Origin: Cohnella fermenti
GTDB taxonomy: Bacteria; Bacillota; Bacilli; Paenibacillales; Paenibacillaceae
Assembly (NCBI RefSeq): GCF_004801405.1
Contig: NZ_SSOB01000002.1
Location: 124,001-188,000 of the forward strand
Direction: 5' to 3'
Length of the DNA stretch: 64,000 nt
Positions 26,613 through 34,495 of this stretch are shown here, one piece after another. The position numbers were made by a program, and so were the translations under genes. A model generated the notes under the pieces. It ran no database searches, was not told where the DNA came from, and saw only the letters and a list, made by a program, of their open reading frames with translations. How positions within the stretch are numbered: the stretch's first letter is position 1; every line of letters begins with the position of its first letter.

Positions 26613-28379
26613 TCAGAACGTCTCCATAAACCAGTCTACCGTCGCGTTCCAGCCTCGCACCGCTTCCGATACAAGCTTCTCCACGCCCGTCAAGCGGTTG
26701 CTGTACAGATCGGCTTCCTTCTCCCCGTCCGCTCCGAGCGAGACGACTTGAACGTCGTCGAAGATCCCGTCGTAGATATCGTCGTTGTCCCCTTGGGGAT
26801 GATATTCGGATTCGAGCGCGATGGAGCCGCTCTTGATCAAGCCGTTCACGGCCGCATCCGCCACAAGCTCCTTGCCGTCCACCGTCACGGACAGCCGATC
26901 TCCCGATACGGCGACGGACAGCTTGCGGGTATCGTCCACATTGACAGGATACTGGGTTTCTTCGGTCAGGTCCACATTGGAGATCTCCTCCAGCGTGTAG
27001 GTGGTCGCCTTGCTGAGCGCCAACTCCTCGGCCTTCCAATCGACCGGGTCCAGCTCCTCGTCGTAGATCGCCGTCGCCGCGCCGCCCGGAGCCTTCTGCT
27101 CGACGATCAGCCGGTTGTTCTCCAGCATCACGCGAAGGAACGATCCTCTCTTCGCATCATAGCGAACATAGAGAGATTGCTTGCCGACCACGTTCCCCGC
27201 CAGCGTCGCGGACAGCTCGATGTCGCCGTAGCTCTCGCTGCCCTTCAGCGCAAGCCGTCCCGCTTCGCCGGCCTCCGAGGTCAAGGAGATGCGGCTGCCC
27301 CGGAATTCGGCCGCGCCTCGCTCCAGCGTCCAGTCGTCCGCACGCTCCTTCTCTCCTTGCACGAACGCCGTCTTTTCCCCCGTGTCGCTCTGGATTCGCA
27401 TAAGCAGGTGGTTCGTCGCCCAGTACGCCTGCGGCTGCACCCGGGTCAGATCGTAGAGGCTGTCCTCCGCCGTGTTAAGCGCATGGCCCTCCCGATTGTA
27501 GTGCATCAGGAACAGCTTCTCGATGTTCTGCTCGTTGGCCTCCGTCACCAATCGGTTCATGCTCGACCCGAGGGCGTTGGCGTGCATGATCATGTAGACT
27601 CCCGGAACGAAGCCGAGCTCCTTCGTGTAAATCTCCTTCATCTGCTCGTAATCGTAATCGATACGGGCCTCCATCTCCTGCCGGTTCTCGGCCGGAATCA
27701 TGTCGGCGTCGCGGATGAAGTCCATCAGATAGTGATTGTAATAATCGATCTTCATCTTGTTGCGAAGCTCGTTCTCGGCCTTATTGCCGATAAAATTCCC
27801 CTCGCTGTCAACGACGTTGATATAAGCGAGGCGATAGCCGTTCGTCCCGAGCTCCCAATAGCCGGTCTTCATCATCTTGAGCATATCCTTCGGCTGAAGG
27901 AACTTCCGCTCTCCGTTGCCCATCTTGTCCGCGTAGGACAGGAACGTCGCCTTATAATCGAAGCGCTCGAGATAAGGCTGCGCGAACAGCGCCGAATCGT
28001 TGCGCCCGTCTTCGAACGACAGGAACAGCGCCTTCTCCGGCAGCTTCTTCCCGTTCTTATAATAGTCTACCACGTCTTGCTGGGAGATCGTCACATAACC
28101 TTGATTATGCAGCGCCTTCAACTGCTTCTCAAGCTCGCCCTTCGCGATCAGCTTCGGCGTTCCCGAACGGCTGACCCCGAAGTAGGACACCGCGATGAAG
28201 CCGTTGTCGCTGGTCCAGGCCGTCCGATCCGGCTCCTTGTAATGGTCCGTATCCGCCACCGCTTCGTACACCAGCCAGGCGGCTCCGAGCAGGATGGCGG
28301 CCTGCAGCGCCGCCCGAACGGTTTTGCGCCGATTCTTCTTCTTGGTATCGAGCATCGGATCTCGCTTGCCGAGTCCCAT
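26613..28379 (-). CDS. Membrane-anchored NodB-fold protein with degenerate active site
   Basis: A 588-residue protein. A basic head and one membrane segment (residues about 22-42) anchor it outside the cell. Residues about 55-340 follow the polysaccharide deacetylase plan, but the key motifs are altered: the usual TFDDG is SFEDG, and the metal-binding H-S/T-x-x-H region reads WELGTNGYRL with no His. It is therefore probably inactive as a zinc deacetylase. Residues about 370-570 look like a beta-sandwich of the laminin-G/sugar-binding type. ATG 28379 has AGGAGGAGCG upstream. It lies 14 bp after the glycosyltransferase gene. It may bind the polymer or help its export rather than deacetylate it. 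Confidence 0.8.
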   Translation of the reverse strand: MGLGKRDPMLDTKKKNRRKTVRAALQAAILLGAAWLVYEAVADTDHYKEPDRTAWTSDNGFIAVSYFGVSRSGTPKLIAKGELEKQLKALHNQGYVTISQQDVVDYYKNGKKLPEKALFLSFEDGRNDSALFAQPYLERFDYKATFLSYADKMGNGERKFLQPKDMLKMMKTGYWELGTNGYRLAYINVVDSEGNFIGNKAENELRNKMKIDYYNHYLMDFIRDADMIPAENRQEMEARIDYDYEQMKEIYTKELGFVPGVYMIMHANALGSSMNRLVTEANEQNIEKLFLMHYNREGHALNTAEDSLYDLTRVQPQAYWATNHLLMRIQSDTGEKTAFVQGEKERADDWTLERGAAEFRGSRISLTSEAGEAGRLALKGSESYGDIELSATLAGNVVGKQSLYVRYDAKRGSFLRVMLENNRLIVEQKAPGGAATAIYDEELDPVDWKAEELALSKATTYTLEEISNVDLTEETQYPVNVDDTRKLSVAVSGDRLSVTVDGKELVADAAVNGLIKSGSIALESEYHPQGDNDDIYDGIFDDVQVVSLGADGEKEADLYSNRLTGVEKLVSEAVRGWNATVDWFMETF

Positions 28380-28393
28380 CTCCGCGCTCCTCC

Positions 28394-30394
28394 TTACTTG
28401 GACGGCAAGCCGGATTTATCCTGCTTCCTCTTCTTGCGCGCCTCTCTCTTCTCTCTCGCCTCCACGTCCTGCGGCGTCTCGCGCGTTCCCCATGTCGACT
28501 TCCAGAACGTGAACCAGGCCACCGGCATCTGCCACAGCAGCACGAACTCGTAGAAGACGCAGAACACGATTCCGAAGTACCACAGCCTGCTCTTGCGGAA
28601 GAACAGGTGGGCCAGACTCATCAGCATCGCCATCAGCAGCAGTCCCATCAAGAACGTCCCTGGGAAAATCCCATAAGCAAAAGGAACGTAAACGAGGTTG
28701 TAGACGACAACGACGGGCGCAGCGATCGGGACGATGAGGCCGACGAGGAAGAACAGCGCCATGAACGGCTCCTTCTTCCAGATAAACGTGCAGGCCCGCA
28801 GCGACTCGCGCAGCCACGAACGCTTCCACCTCATCTGCTGCTTCAGGAAGACGTCCATCCGCGACGGCACGATGGTCGAACAGATGGCCGAATCCTGGTA
28901 GCTTGTCCGGTGCGTCTTCAGGATGTAATTGGTCATGCTTCGGTCGTCCCCGAACGTCGCCGGCTGCCCGAGGAACTTCTGGCTCAGCCAGGCGTCGGCG
29001 TGCTTCAGGATCAGCTCCTTGCGGTAGCAGGACAGCGGGCCGGACAGGCAGGTCACGCTGTCGAACCAGGCCTCGGCCGCCTTCATGATGCGGAAAGCGA
29101 TATAATAGCGAACCGTCTGCAGCTTCGTGATCGAGTTCGTATACTTGTTCTCCACGTCCGTCCGGCCGGCGACCCCGCCCATCTTCGGGTCCTGGAACGG
29201 CTGGACGAGATGACGGATCGCGTTCGGCTCGAGGAAGCTGTCGGAATCGACGAAGACGACCAGATTGTGCTTCGCCATCTTGACCCCTTGCACAAGCGCC
29301 TCGCGCTTGCCGCCGTTGACCGGCAGCACGTGCATCCGGACGCGCTCCTTCGTCGCGAAGCGCTCGGCTTCGCGGTGCACCCGCTCCAGCACCTCCTCGA
29401 TCCTCTCTGCGGAACGGTCCGTCGAGCGGTCGTCAACGACGATCACCTCCAGCTTGTTGACCGGGTAATCCTGGTTGACGCAACTGAGAATCGTCCGGTG
29501 AATCCACTCTTCCTCGTTGAAGCAGGGAATGATGATCGAGACGCCGGGGGTATAGTACGGGTTGATCGGCACGTCGCGGTACAACGCTCCGAACAGATAA
29601 CGGGTGAGCAGGAACGCGGCGGCAATCAGACTGTACAGGTATAGAAGCGAATTGTACTTGAAGTAGATAATGCTCTCTATGCGCATCAGAAGGATGAAGA
29701 CAGATGCGAACAGCAGCATCGTGCTGGCCAGGTAGATCGAATATCCCCACCGCTTGCGCTGCAAGTATTCGGTAAGCGGCTTCTCGAATTCGAACGCGAG
29801 CATCTGCCTCTCCTCGCCGCCTTCGCCCTCCTCGCTCGCGCGGGTGAACATCCGCACGACGGTCGCCGGCAGCTTGACGGACGACTCGTAGCCTTCGGGC
29901 ATCGTTCCCGGCGGGATTCGGCAGCGAATCGTCACCTTCGTGCCGACACGGTAGGAGCCGACGGGGGCAGCAACTTCGATCAGCAGCCCGGTTGCGGAGA
30001 TATCGACGGCCGTGCCCTTGAGGGGAGCCCTCGTCCTCCTGGTTCCCTTGGATACGAACACATCGAAGTTCGCGGCATAGCGCAGGCTGAGCATTCGGAG
30101 CCGATCCTGTGCCTCCGCTTCGGCATCCCTGGCATCCGCACTTGATCCGCCAAGGGAGCTGACTGTCGCCCACCCGGACACCTTCGGTGCGGACACTCCC
30201 CCGTTCCCGGCCTCTTCGCCGATGCGCCTTCCTCTGCGATCGACGTTCGTGCGAAGATTCTCCGGGTCGGGGACGTTGGACAGCGTTCGCCGGTCCCCCT
30301 TGAGGACGGTCATCTTCTCGACAATGGGCTGCTTATCGGTTGTCTTGCGCCTGATTCTCTTAAGCACCTTGCTGTCTCCCTCCGAAGCCGTCAT
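28394..30394 (-). CDS. PilZ-fused processive GT2 glycosyltransferase, hyaluronan-synthase-like
   Basis: A 666-residue membrane glycosyltransferase. The first 90 residues are polar. A PilZ-like c-di-GMP domain follows, with an Arg cluster (GTRRTRA, residues about 113-119) and DISATG near 130. Two membrane helices come next (about 215-275). The GT2 domain shows VVDDRSTD (about 321), VDSDS (about 382), SGPLSCYRKE, GDDRSMTNY and the QQMRW motif (about 519) of processive synthases, then at least three C-terminal helices. The GDD-to-QxxRW stretch is closest in style to hyaluronan synthases. The ATG at 30394 overlaps the stop of the nucleotide-sugar dehydrogenase gene (ATGA), so synthase and precursor enzyme are co-translated. 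It probably makes and extrudes a uronic-acid-containing polymer under c-di-GMP control. Confidence 0.85.
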   Translation of the reverse strand: MTASEGDSKVLKRIRRKTTDKQPIVEKMTVLKGDRRTLSNVPDPENLRTNVDRRGRRIGEEAGNGGVSAPKVSGWATVSSLGGSSADARDAEAEAQDRLRMLSLRYAANFDVFVSKGTRRTRAPLKGTAVDISATGLLIEVAAPVGSYRVGTKVTIRCRIPPGTMPEGYESSVKLPATVVRMFTRASEEGEGGEERQMLAFEFEKPLTEYLQRKRWGYSIYLASTMLLFASVFILLMRIESIIYFKYNSLLYLYSLIAAAFLLTRYLFGALYRDVPINPYYTPGVSIIIPCFNEEEWIHRTILSCVNQDYPVNKLEVIVVDDRSTDRSAERIEEVLERVHREAERFATKERVRMHVLPVNGGKREALVQGVKMAKHNLVVFVDSDSFLEPNAIRHLVQPFQDPKMGGVAGRTDVENKYTNSITKLQTVRYYIAFRIMKAAEAWFDSVTCLSGPLSCYRKELILKHADAWLSQKFLGQPATFGDDRSMTNYILKTHRTSYQDSAICSTIVPSRMDVFLKQQMRWKRSWLRESLRACTFIWKKEPFMALFFLVGLIVPIAAPVVVVYNLVYVPFAYGIFPGTFLMGLLLMAMLMSLAHLFFRKSRLWYFGIVFCVFYEFVLLWQMPVAWFTFWKSTWGTRETPQDVEAREKREARKKRKQDKSGLPSK

Positions 30395-31704
30395 AAGCTC
30401 CAGTAGTGATACCCCGCAGCCTCGCAATCGGCGCGGGCGAGCACTCCCTTGACATCCGCCAACACCTTGGGTCCGTCCTGGGCGAACAGGGCGTCCAGGT
30501 CGGCCGCGCTCATCCGGCGATAGGCTTCATGGGGCACGGCGAGAACGACCGCATCCAGCTCCCTCAGCTCGTCAAGCGGCAGCAGCTCGATGCCGTATTC
30601 CTCGCGAGCCTCGCGGGGGTCCGCCGCCGGGTCCGCCACGAGCGGCGTTACGCCGTACTCCTCCAGCTCGCGAACGATGTCGAGCACCTTCGTGTTGCGG
30701 ATATCCGGACAGTCCTCCTTGTATGTCAGTCCGAGCACGCCGATTCTGCCCTGCCGGCTCCGGCTTCGCTGGCGCACAAGCAGCTTGATGACGCTCTGGG
30801 CGACGAAGCGCCCCATGCCGTCGTTGATGTGACGCCCCGTCAGAATCAGCCGGGAGCGATAACCGGTATCCTCGGCCTTGTAGGTCAAATAATAAGGGTC
30901 GATGCCAATGCAATGTCCGCCGACAAGCCCCGGCGTGAACGGAAGGAAGTTCCACTTGGTGGCGGCAGCCTCGAGCACCGCCTTCGTCTCGATGCCCATC
31001 TGGTGGAACAGCATCGACAGCTCGTTCATGAACGCGATATTAACGTCCCTCTGGGCGTTCTCGATCACCTTCGCCGCTTCGGCCACGCGAATGCTCTCTG
31101 CCCGGTAGACGCCTGCTTCGATAATCAGCTCGTATATCCGGGCGACCAGCTCCAGCGTCTCCGCGTCCATGCCGGAGACGATCTTCATCGTATTCTCGAG
31201 CCGGTGCTGCTTGTCCCCCGGATTGATGCGCTCCGGCGAATAGCCGACCTTGAAGTCGCGGCCGCATCGCAGCCCGGATTCCGCTTCCAGAATCGGAACG
31301 CACACCTCTTCGGTCACGCCCGGATAGACGGTCGACTCGAAGACGACGACCGCCCCTTCGCGCAGATGGCGGCCGATGGTCCGGCTCGCGCTCTCCACGT
31401 ACTTCAAGTCGGGAACGTTGCCGCTCTGAATCGGCGTCGGCACAGCGACGATGAAGAGCCGCGAGCGGTCCAGCTCGGCCTCGTCCGCCGTGAAGCGCAC
31501 CTTGCTCGCGCGGACCGCCTCGTTCCCGACATCCCCCGTCACATCAACGCCTTCCCTGCAGCTCGCGATTCTCCGCTCGCTGACATCGTACCCGATCACG
31601 TCGGCTCTCTTCCCGAAGGCGAGAGCCAGCGGCAGCCCGACATAGCCGAGCCCCAATACGGCAAGGGGCTCGGCGCGCCCGGCGATGCGTTCGTACAAGT
31701 TCAT
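30391..31704 (-). CDS. UDP-sugar 6-dehydrogenase, TviB/WbpO-like
   Basis: A 437-residue NAD-dependent enzyme that oxidises C6 of a UDP-hexose or UDP-N-acetylhexosamine to the uronic acid. The N-terminal Rossmann motif is VLGLGYVGLPLA. The catalytic Cys is residue 265 in GGHCIGIDPYYL. GYSPERINPGDKQHRLEN and the GLTYKEDCPDIRNTK segment place it with the TviB/WbpO group, which acts on UDP-GlcNAc or UDP-GalNAc, rather than with plain UDP-glucose dehydrogenases. It is 24 bp after the deacetylase gene and overlaps the synthase gene by 4 bp. It should supply the acidic precursor to the synthase. Whether the product is an amino-uronate or glucuronate is inferred from motifs only. Confidence 0.92.
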   Translation of the reverse strand: MNLYERIAGRAEPLAVLGLGYVGLPLALAFGKRADVIGYDVSERRIASCREGVDVTGDVGNEAVRASKVRFTADEAELDRSRLFIVAVPTPIQSGNVPDLKYVESASRTIGRHLREGAVVVFESTVYPGVTEEVCVPILEAESGLRCGRDFKVGYSPERINPGDKQHRLENTMKIVSGMDAETLELVARIYELIIEAGVYRAESIRVAEAAKVIENAQRDVNIAFMNELSMLFHQMGIETKAVLEAAATKWNFLPFTPGLVGGHCIGIDPYYLTYKAEDTGYRSRLILTGRHINDGMGRFVAQSVIKLLVRQRSRSRQGRIGVLGLTYKEDCPDIRNTKVLDIVRELEEYGVTPLVADPAADPREAREEYGIELLPLDELRELDAVVLAVPHEAYRRMSAADLDALFAQDGPKVLADVKGVLARADCEAAGYHYWSL

Positions 31705-31728
31705 GTTCGTTCTTCCCTTCGCGAGCCT

Positions 31729-33174
31729 TTATGGCTCGAGTCCGATCATATGCGACATAGTATCGAAGGTGTAGCCTTGCTCCTGCAATCGTTCCAGGAT
31801 GACCGGGAGAGCCTCCAAGGTATGAATGTCGTCCAGCATGTGAAGCAGGATGACACTGCCCGGGCCGGTCTGCTTCATGACGGAGTTCACGATGTCTTCG
31901 GCGCTGTTGGAGGAATCCCAGTCGAGCGCGGTGACGTCGTACAGCGCGATATCGGGCAAGCCGACCGCCGCGATGACCTTCGCCGTATAATCGTCGACTT
32001 CTCCGGTCGGCGGCCGGAACAGCATCGTCGGTTGCTCCTGAATGGCCTCCGTAATCACTTGGTGAGCCTTGACGAGATCTTGCTGCAGCTCTTCCGCCGT
32101 CAGGGAGGTGACAACCGGGTGAGAGTACGAATGATTGGCCACATCGTGCCCCTTCTCGAGAATCGCCCTCGCCAGGTTGGGATTCCCCTCGACGCCCTTG
32201 GCCCGGACGAAGAACGTCGCCTTAACGCGGTATTGATCCAAGATCCGCAGAATCCGGTTGATCGTATAATCCGTTCCCCAGTCATCGAACGTCAGCGCAA
32301 CGACCTTCTTGCCTCCCGTATCCGCCTTGTCGATCATCCGATACCGGGCATCCTTGTAATTCTCGTTCATCTGCACCGCGTCATACCCGGGGATCTGCTC
32401 GAGCGGCTTGCGCTCTCCTCCTTGACCGACAAGCTCGTCCAGCCGGACCAGCCGATAGCCTACGTCCTCCGCTGCCTTGGCGATCAGCGGAATCACGTCG
32501 ACGACGGCCTTGAATTCCTCCGTGTCGATCGCGACGACCCCTCCGCGGGTCATGTATTTGCGAAGATACAAATACTTCTCCTGCTCGCTCTCCTCCTGCC
32601 AATTGTGCAGGAAGAGGCTGTAGACGACGACCGCCTCCATCCCTTCCTGAGCGGCCGCCAGCCGCACGTCGTCGGTGTAGTCGCCCGACTTCGTGCGAAG
32701 ATACTTCGGAGCGATGCCGGTCTGCTCTTCGATTACCCGATTGGCGAGATGAATCTCCTTGTACGTCTGCTCGTAGCTGAGCCTCGTCATGTCCGAACGG
32801 CTGAGCGTGTTGTTCTCGATCTCGTGCCCGCGGCTGGCAATCTCGTTCACGAGGTCCGGCTCCTCCGCCGCCCTCATGCCCGGAATAAAGAAGGTCGCTT
32901 GGATCTTATACCGATCGAGCTCGTCGAGCAGCTCCCTCATCGTGTCCGCGTCGCTCAGGCCGTTGAAGGTCAAAGCGACCTCCTCTGCCGTCGTGTAGAC
33001 GAATGGAATCGCCCTACTCGGCTCGCCTTCGTACTTAACGATCTCCGCGCTTGCCCCGGCCGTTGGCAAATCCTCGTTCCCGGAATCTCCGCCCCCGAAC
33101 GGACCGCACCCTGCCGAAGCCGCAAGCAGCAGGAGAGCGATCGGCAGCAAGAGCCGTCTCCATCGTGTCTTCAT
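31729..33174 (-). CDS. Lipoprotein with two polysaccharide deacetylase (NodB) domains
   Basis: A 481-residue surface lipoprotein. Its signal (KTRWRRLLLPIALLLLAASAGC) puts the lipidated Cys at residue 23. The first NodB domain (about 60-250) is degenerate: TFNGL replaces TFDDG, and the HxxxH site reads HEIENNTLS. The second (about 285-480) is intact: TFDDWG, NHSYSH, FRPPTGEVDDYT and LLHMLDD. It should remove N-acetyl groups from an extracellular polymer. The start at 33174 is chosen because it gives the lipoprotein signal and has GAGGTAGG upstream; the frame extends 85 codons further without support. It is the first gene of the exopolysaccharide operon. Confidence 0.9.
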   Translation of the reverse strand: MKTRWRRLLLPIALLLLAASAGCGPFGGGDSGNEDLPTAGASAEIVKYEGEPSRAIPFVYTTAEEVALTFNGLSDADTMRELLDELDRYKIQATFFIPGMRAAEEPDLVNEIASRGHEIENNTLSRSDMTRLSYEQTYKEIHLANRVIEEQTGIAPKYLRTKSGDYTDDVRLAAAQEGMEAVVVYSLFLHNWQEESEQEKYLYLRKYMTRGGVVAIDTEEFKAVVDVIPLIAKAAEDVGYRLVRLDELVGQGGERKPLEQIPGYDAVQMNENYKDARYRMIDKADTGGKKVVALTFDDWGTDYTINRILRILDQYRVKATFFVRAKGVEGNPNLARAILEKGHDVANHSYSHPVVTSLTAEELQQDLVKAHQVITEAIQEQPTMLFRPPTGEVDDYTAKVIAAVGLPDIALYDVTALDWDSSNSAEDIVNSVMKQTGPGSVILLHMLDDIHTLEALPVILERLQEQGYTFDTMSHMIGLEP

Positions 33175-33189
33175 CGTTCCTACCTCGAT

Positions 33190-33225
33190 AAATGCATAAT
33201 TTTTAACAGATTTATAAGTCAAATT
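33190..33225 (-). promoter_or_regulatory. Likely promoter of the exopolysaccharide operon
   Basis: The minus strand reads TTGACT, then an 18-bp AT-rich spacer, then TATGCA, ending just before the deacetylase RBS. The region is much AT-richer than the genes around it. The leader would be very short. Confidence 0.5.
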
Positions 33226-33467
33226 CCGCTTGATTTCGACAGAATTAGGAATACTCTGAACACTACTCTTCCTGCCAAAAGGATGCAAGCGGTACATGTT
33301 GGATTTTTTCACATGATCATTATACGGGGCCTTCCTGAACATAAACTGAAAATCGCCGCCCCAAGACGCGCCAACAGCCCTGGAGAGGAACGATTCCCCC
33401 AGGGCTCTCTTGCACACTTCATTGCACACTTCCTTGCACAGTAACGGAATTTGGCCGAACCGCTCGT

Positions 33468-34421
33468 TTAAGCCCTCCGAGCTTGCCCGCCGAAGGCAGC
33501 CTGCACGAAACGGTTCACGGAAGCGAGATACCCTGCCGGATCGACCAGAATCGAGGTGCCGTGGCGCGCTTCGGGCACGATAAGCTTCTCCTTCTCGCCC
33601 CGGATCGCTGCGAACAGTTCATCCGCCATCCAGGTCGGGACGAACGTGTCCTTGCCTCCGTGAATAAGCAGAATCGGCTTGCAGCAGTTCCGCAGTTGGC
33701 GAAGCGCCGAGGCTTCCCCGAAGAAGTACCCGGCCCGTAGCTTGCAGATGAGGCTCGTGATCGGCAGCAAGGGGAACGCGGGCAGCTTGAACATCATCTT
33801 CAACTGATACGCGAGAATGCCGCTTACCGACGTGTACGCGCAGTCCGAGATCAGGCATTTGACCTGCGGCGGAAGAGCTTCGCCGCTCGTCATGAGCACG
33901 GTGCCTCCTCCCATGGATACCCCGTGCAGAACGATCCGCACCTCGTCGCCGAGCCGCCTTACCAGATATTCGGCCCAGCGGACGTAATCCTTCCGGTCAT
34001 GCCAGCCGAAGCCGATGTAGTGCCCTCCGCTGCGGCCGTGTCCGCGGTTGTCCGGCATCAGCACGTGGAAGCCGTGCTCCCGATAATACCGGGCGAACAC
34101 CGCCATGTCCTCCCCCTTGCCGGAGTACCCGTGCGCAAGAATGACGGCGTCGCGGCTCTCCCGCTCCGGGCTCAAATAATGAGCCTTCAACGGCAAGCCG
34201 TCATCCGAGACGATGTCCGCTTCCTCGAACGACTGCGACCGGAACCATTCCTTGACGTCCCGAAGCGTCGAATCGTCCACTTGAGGCATGTTCCGGTCGG
34301 TGGAGAGGAACGCCTTGCGGTTGCGATGGATGGCCAGCCGGTACAGGCTCCAGCAGAACAGAACGAGCAGCGCGGCCATGGCCATGAAGCCGACGAGCAG
34401 GATCGTCCACCCTTTAGACAT
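33468..34421 (-). CDS. Membrane-anchored alpha/beta hydrolase
   Basis: A 317-residue alpha/beta-hydrolase-fold protein with one N-terminal membrane helix (residues about 5-27). The nucleophile elbow is GVSMGGGT. The oxyanion strand is ILAHGYSGKGEDM. The probable Asp and His are in GGKDTFVP and ARHGTS. HGYSGKGEDM and MPDNRGHGRSGG resemble the BAAT/YqkD-like acyl hydrolase group. ATG 34421 is chosen because GGAGGGGGAG lies 5 nt upstream; the frame runs much further upstream without support. Its substrate is unknown. It follows the Tet(M)-like gene by 74 bp and may share its transcript. Confidence 0.85.
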   Translation of the reverse strand: MSKGWTILLVGFMAMAALLVLFCWSLYRLAIHRNRKAFLSTDRNMPQVDDSTLRDVKEWFRSQSFEEADIVSDDGLPLKAHYLSPERESRDAVILAHGYSGKGEDMAVFARYYREHGFHVLMPDNRGHGRSGGHYIGFGWHDRKDYVRWAEYLVRRLGDEVRIVLHGVSMGGGTVLMTSGEALPPQVKCLISDCAYTSVSGILAYQLKMMFKLPAFPLLPITSLICKLRAGYFFGEASALRQLRNCCKPILLIHGGKDTFVPTWMADELFAAIRGEKEKLIVPEARHGTSILVDPAGYLASVNRFVQAAFGGQARRA

Positions 34422-34495
34422 CTGCTCTCCCCCTCCGAACGTCATCTCCGTGCCCCTTAGTTTGACTCGTCTCGGGCGGATCATGCGTGCCTTCC

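Noticed and set aside
33174..33429. N-terminal extension of the NodB lipoprotein by 85 codons
   Set aside because: The lipoprotein signal and RBS fix the start at 33174, and the extension covers the promoter region.
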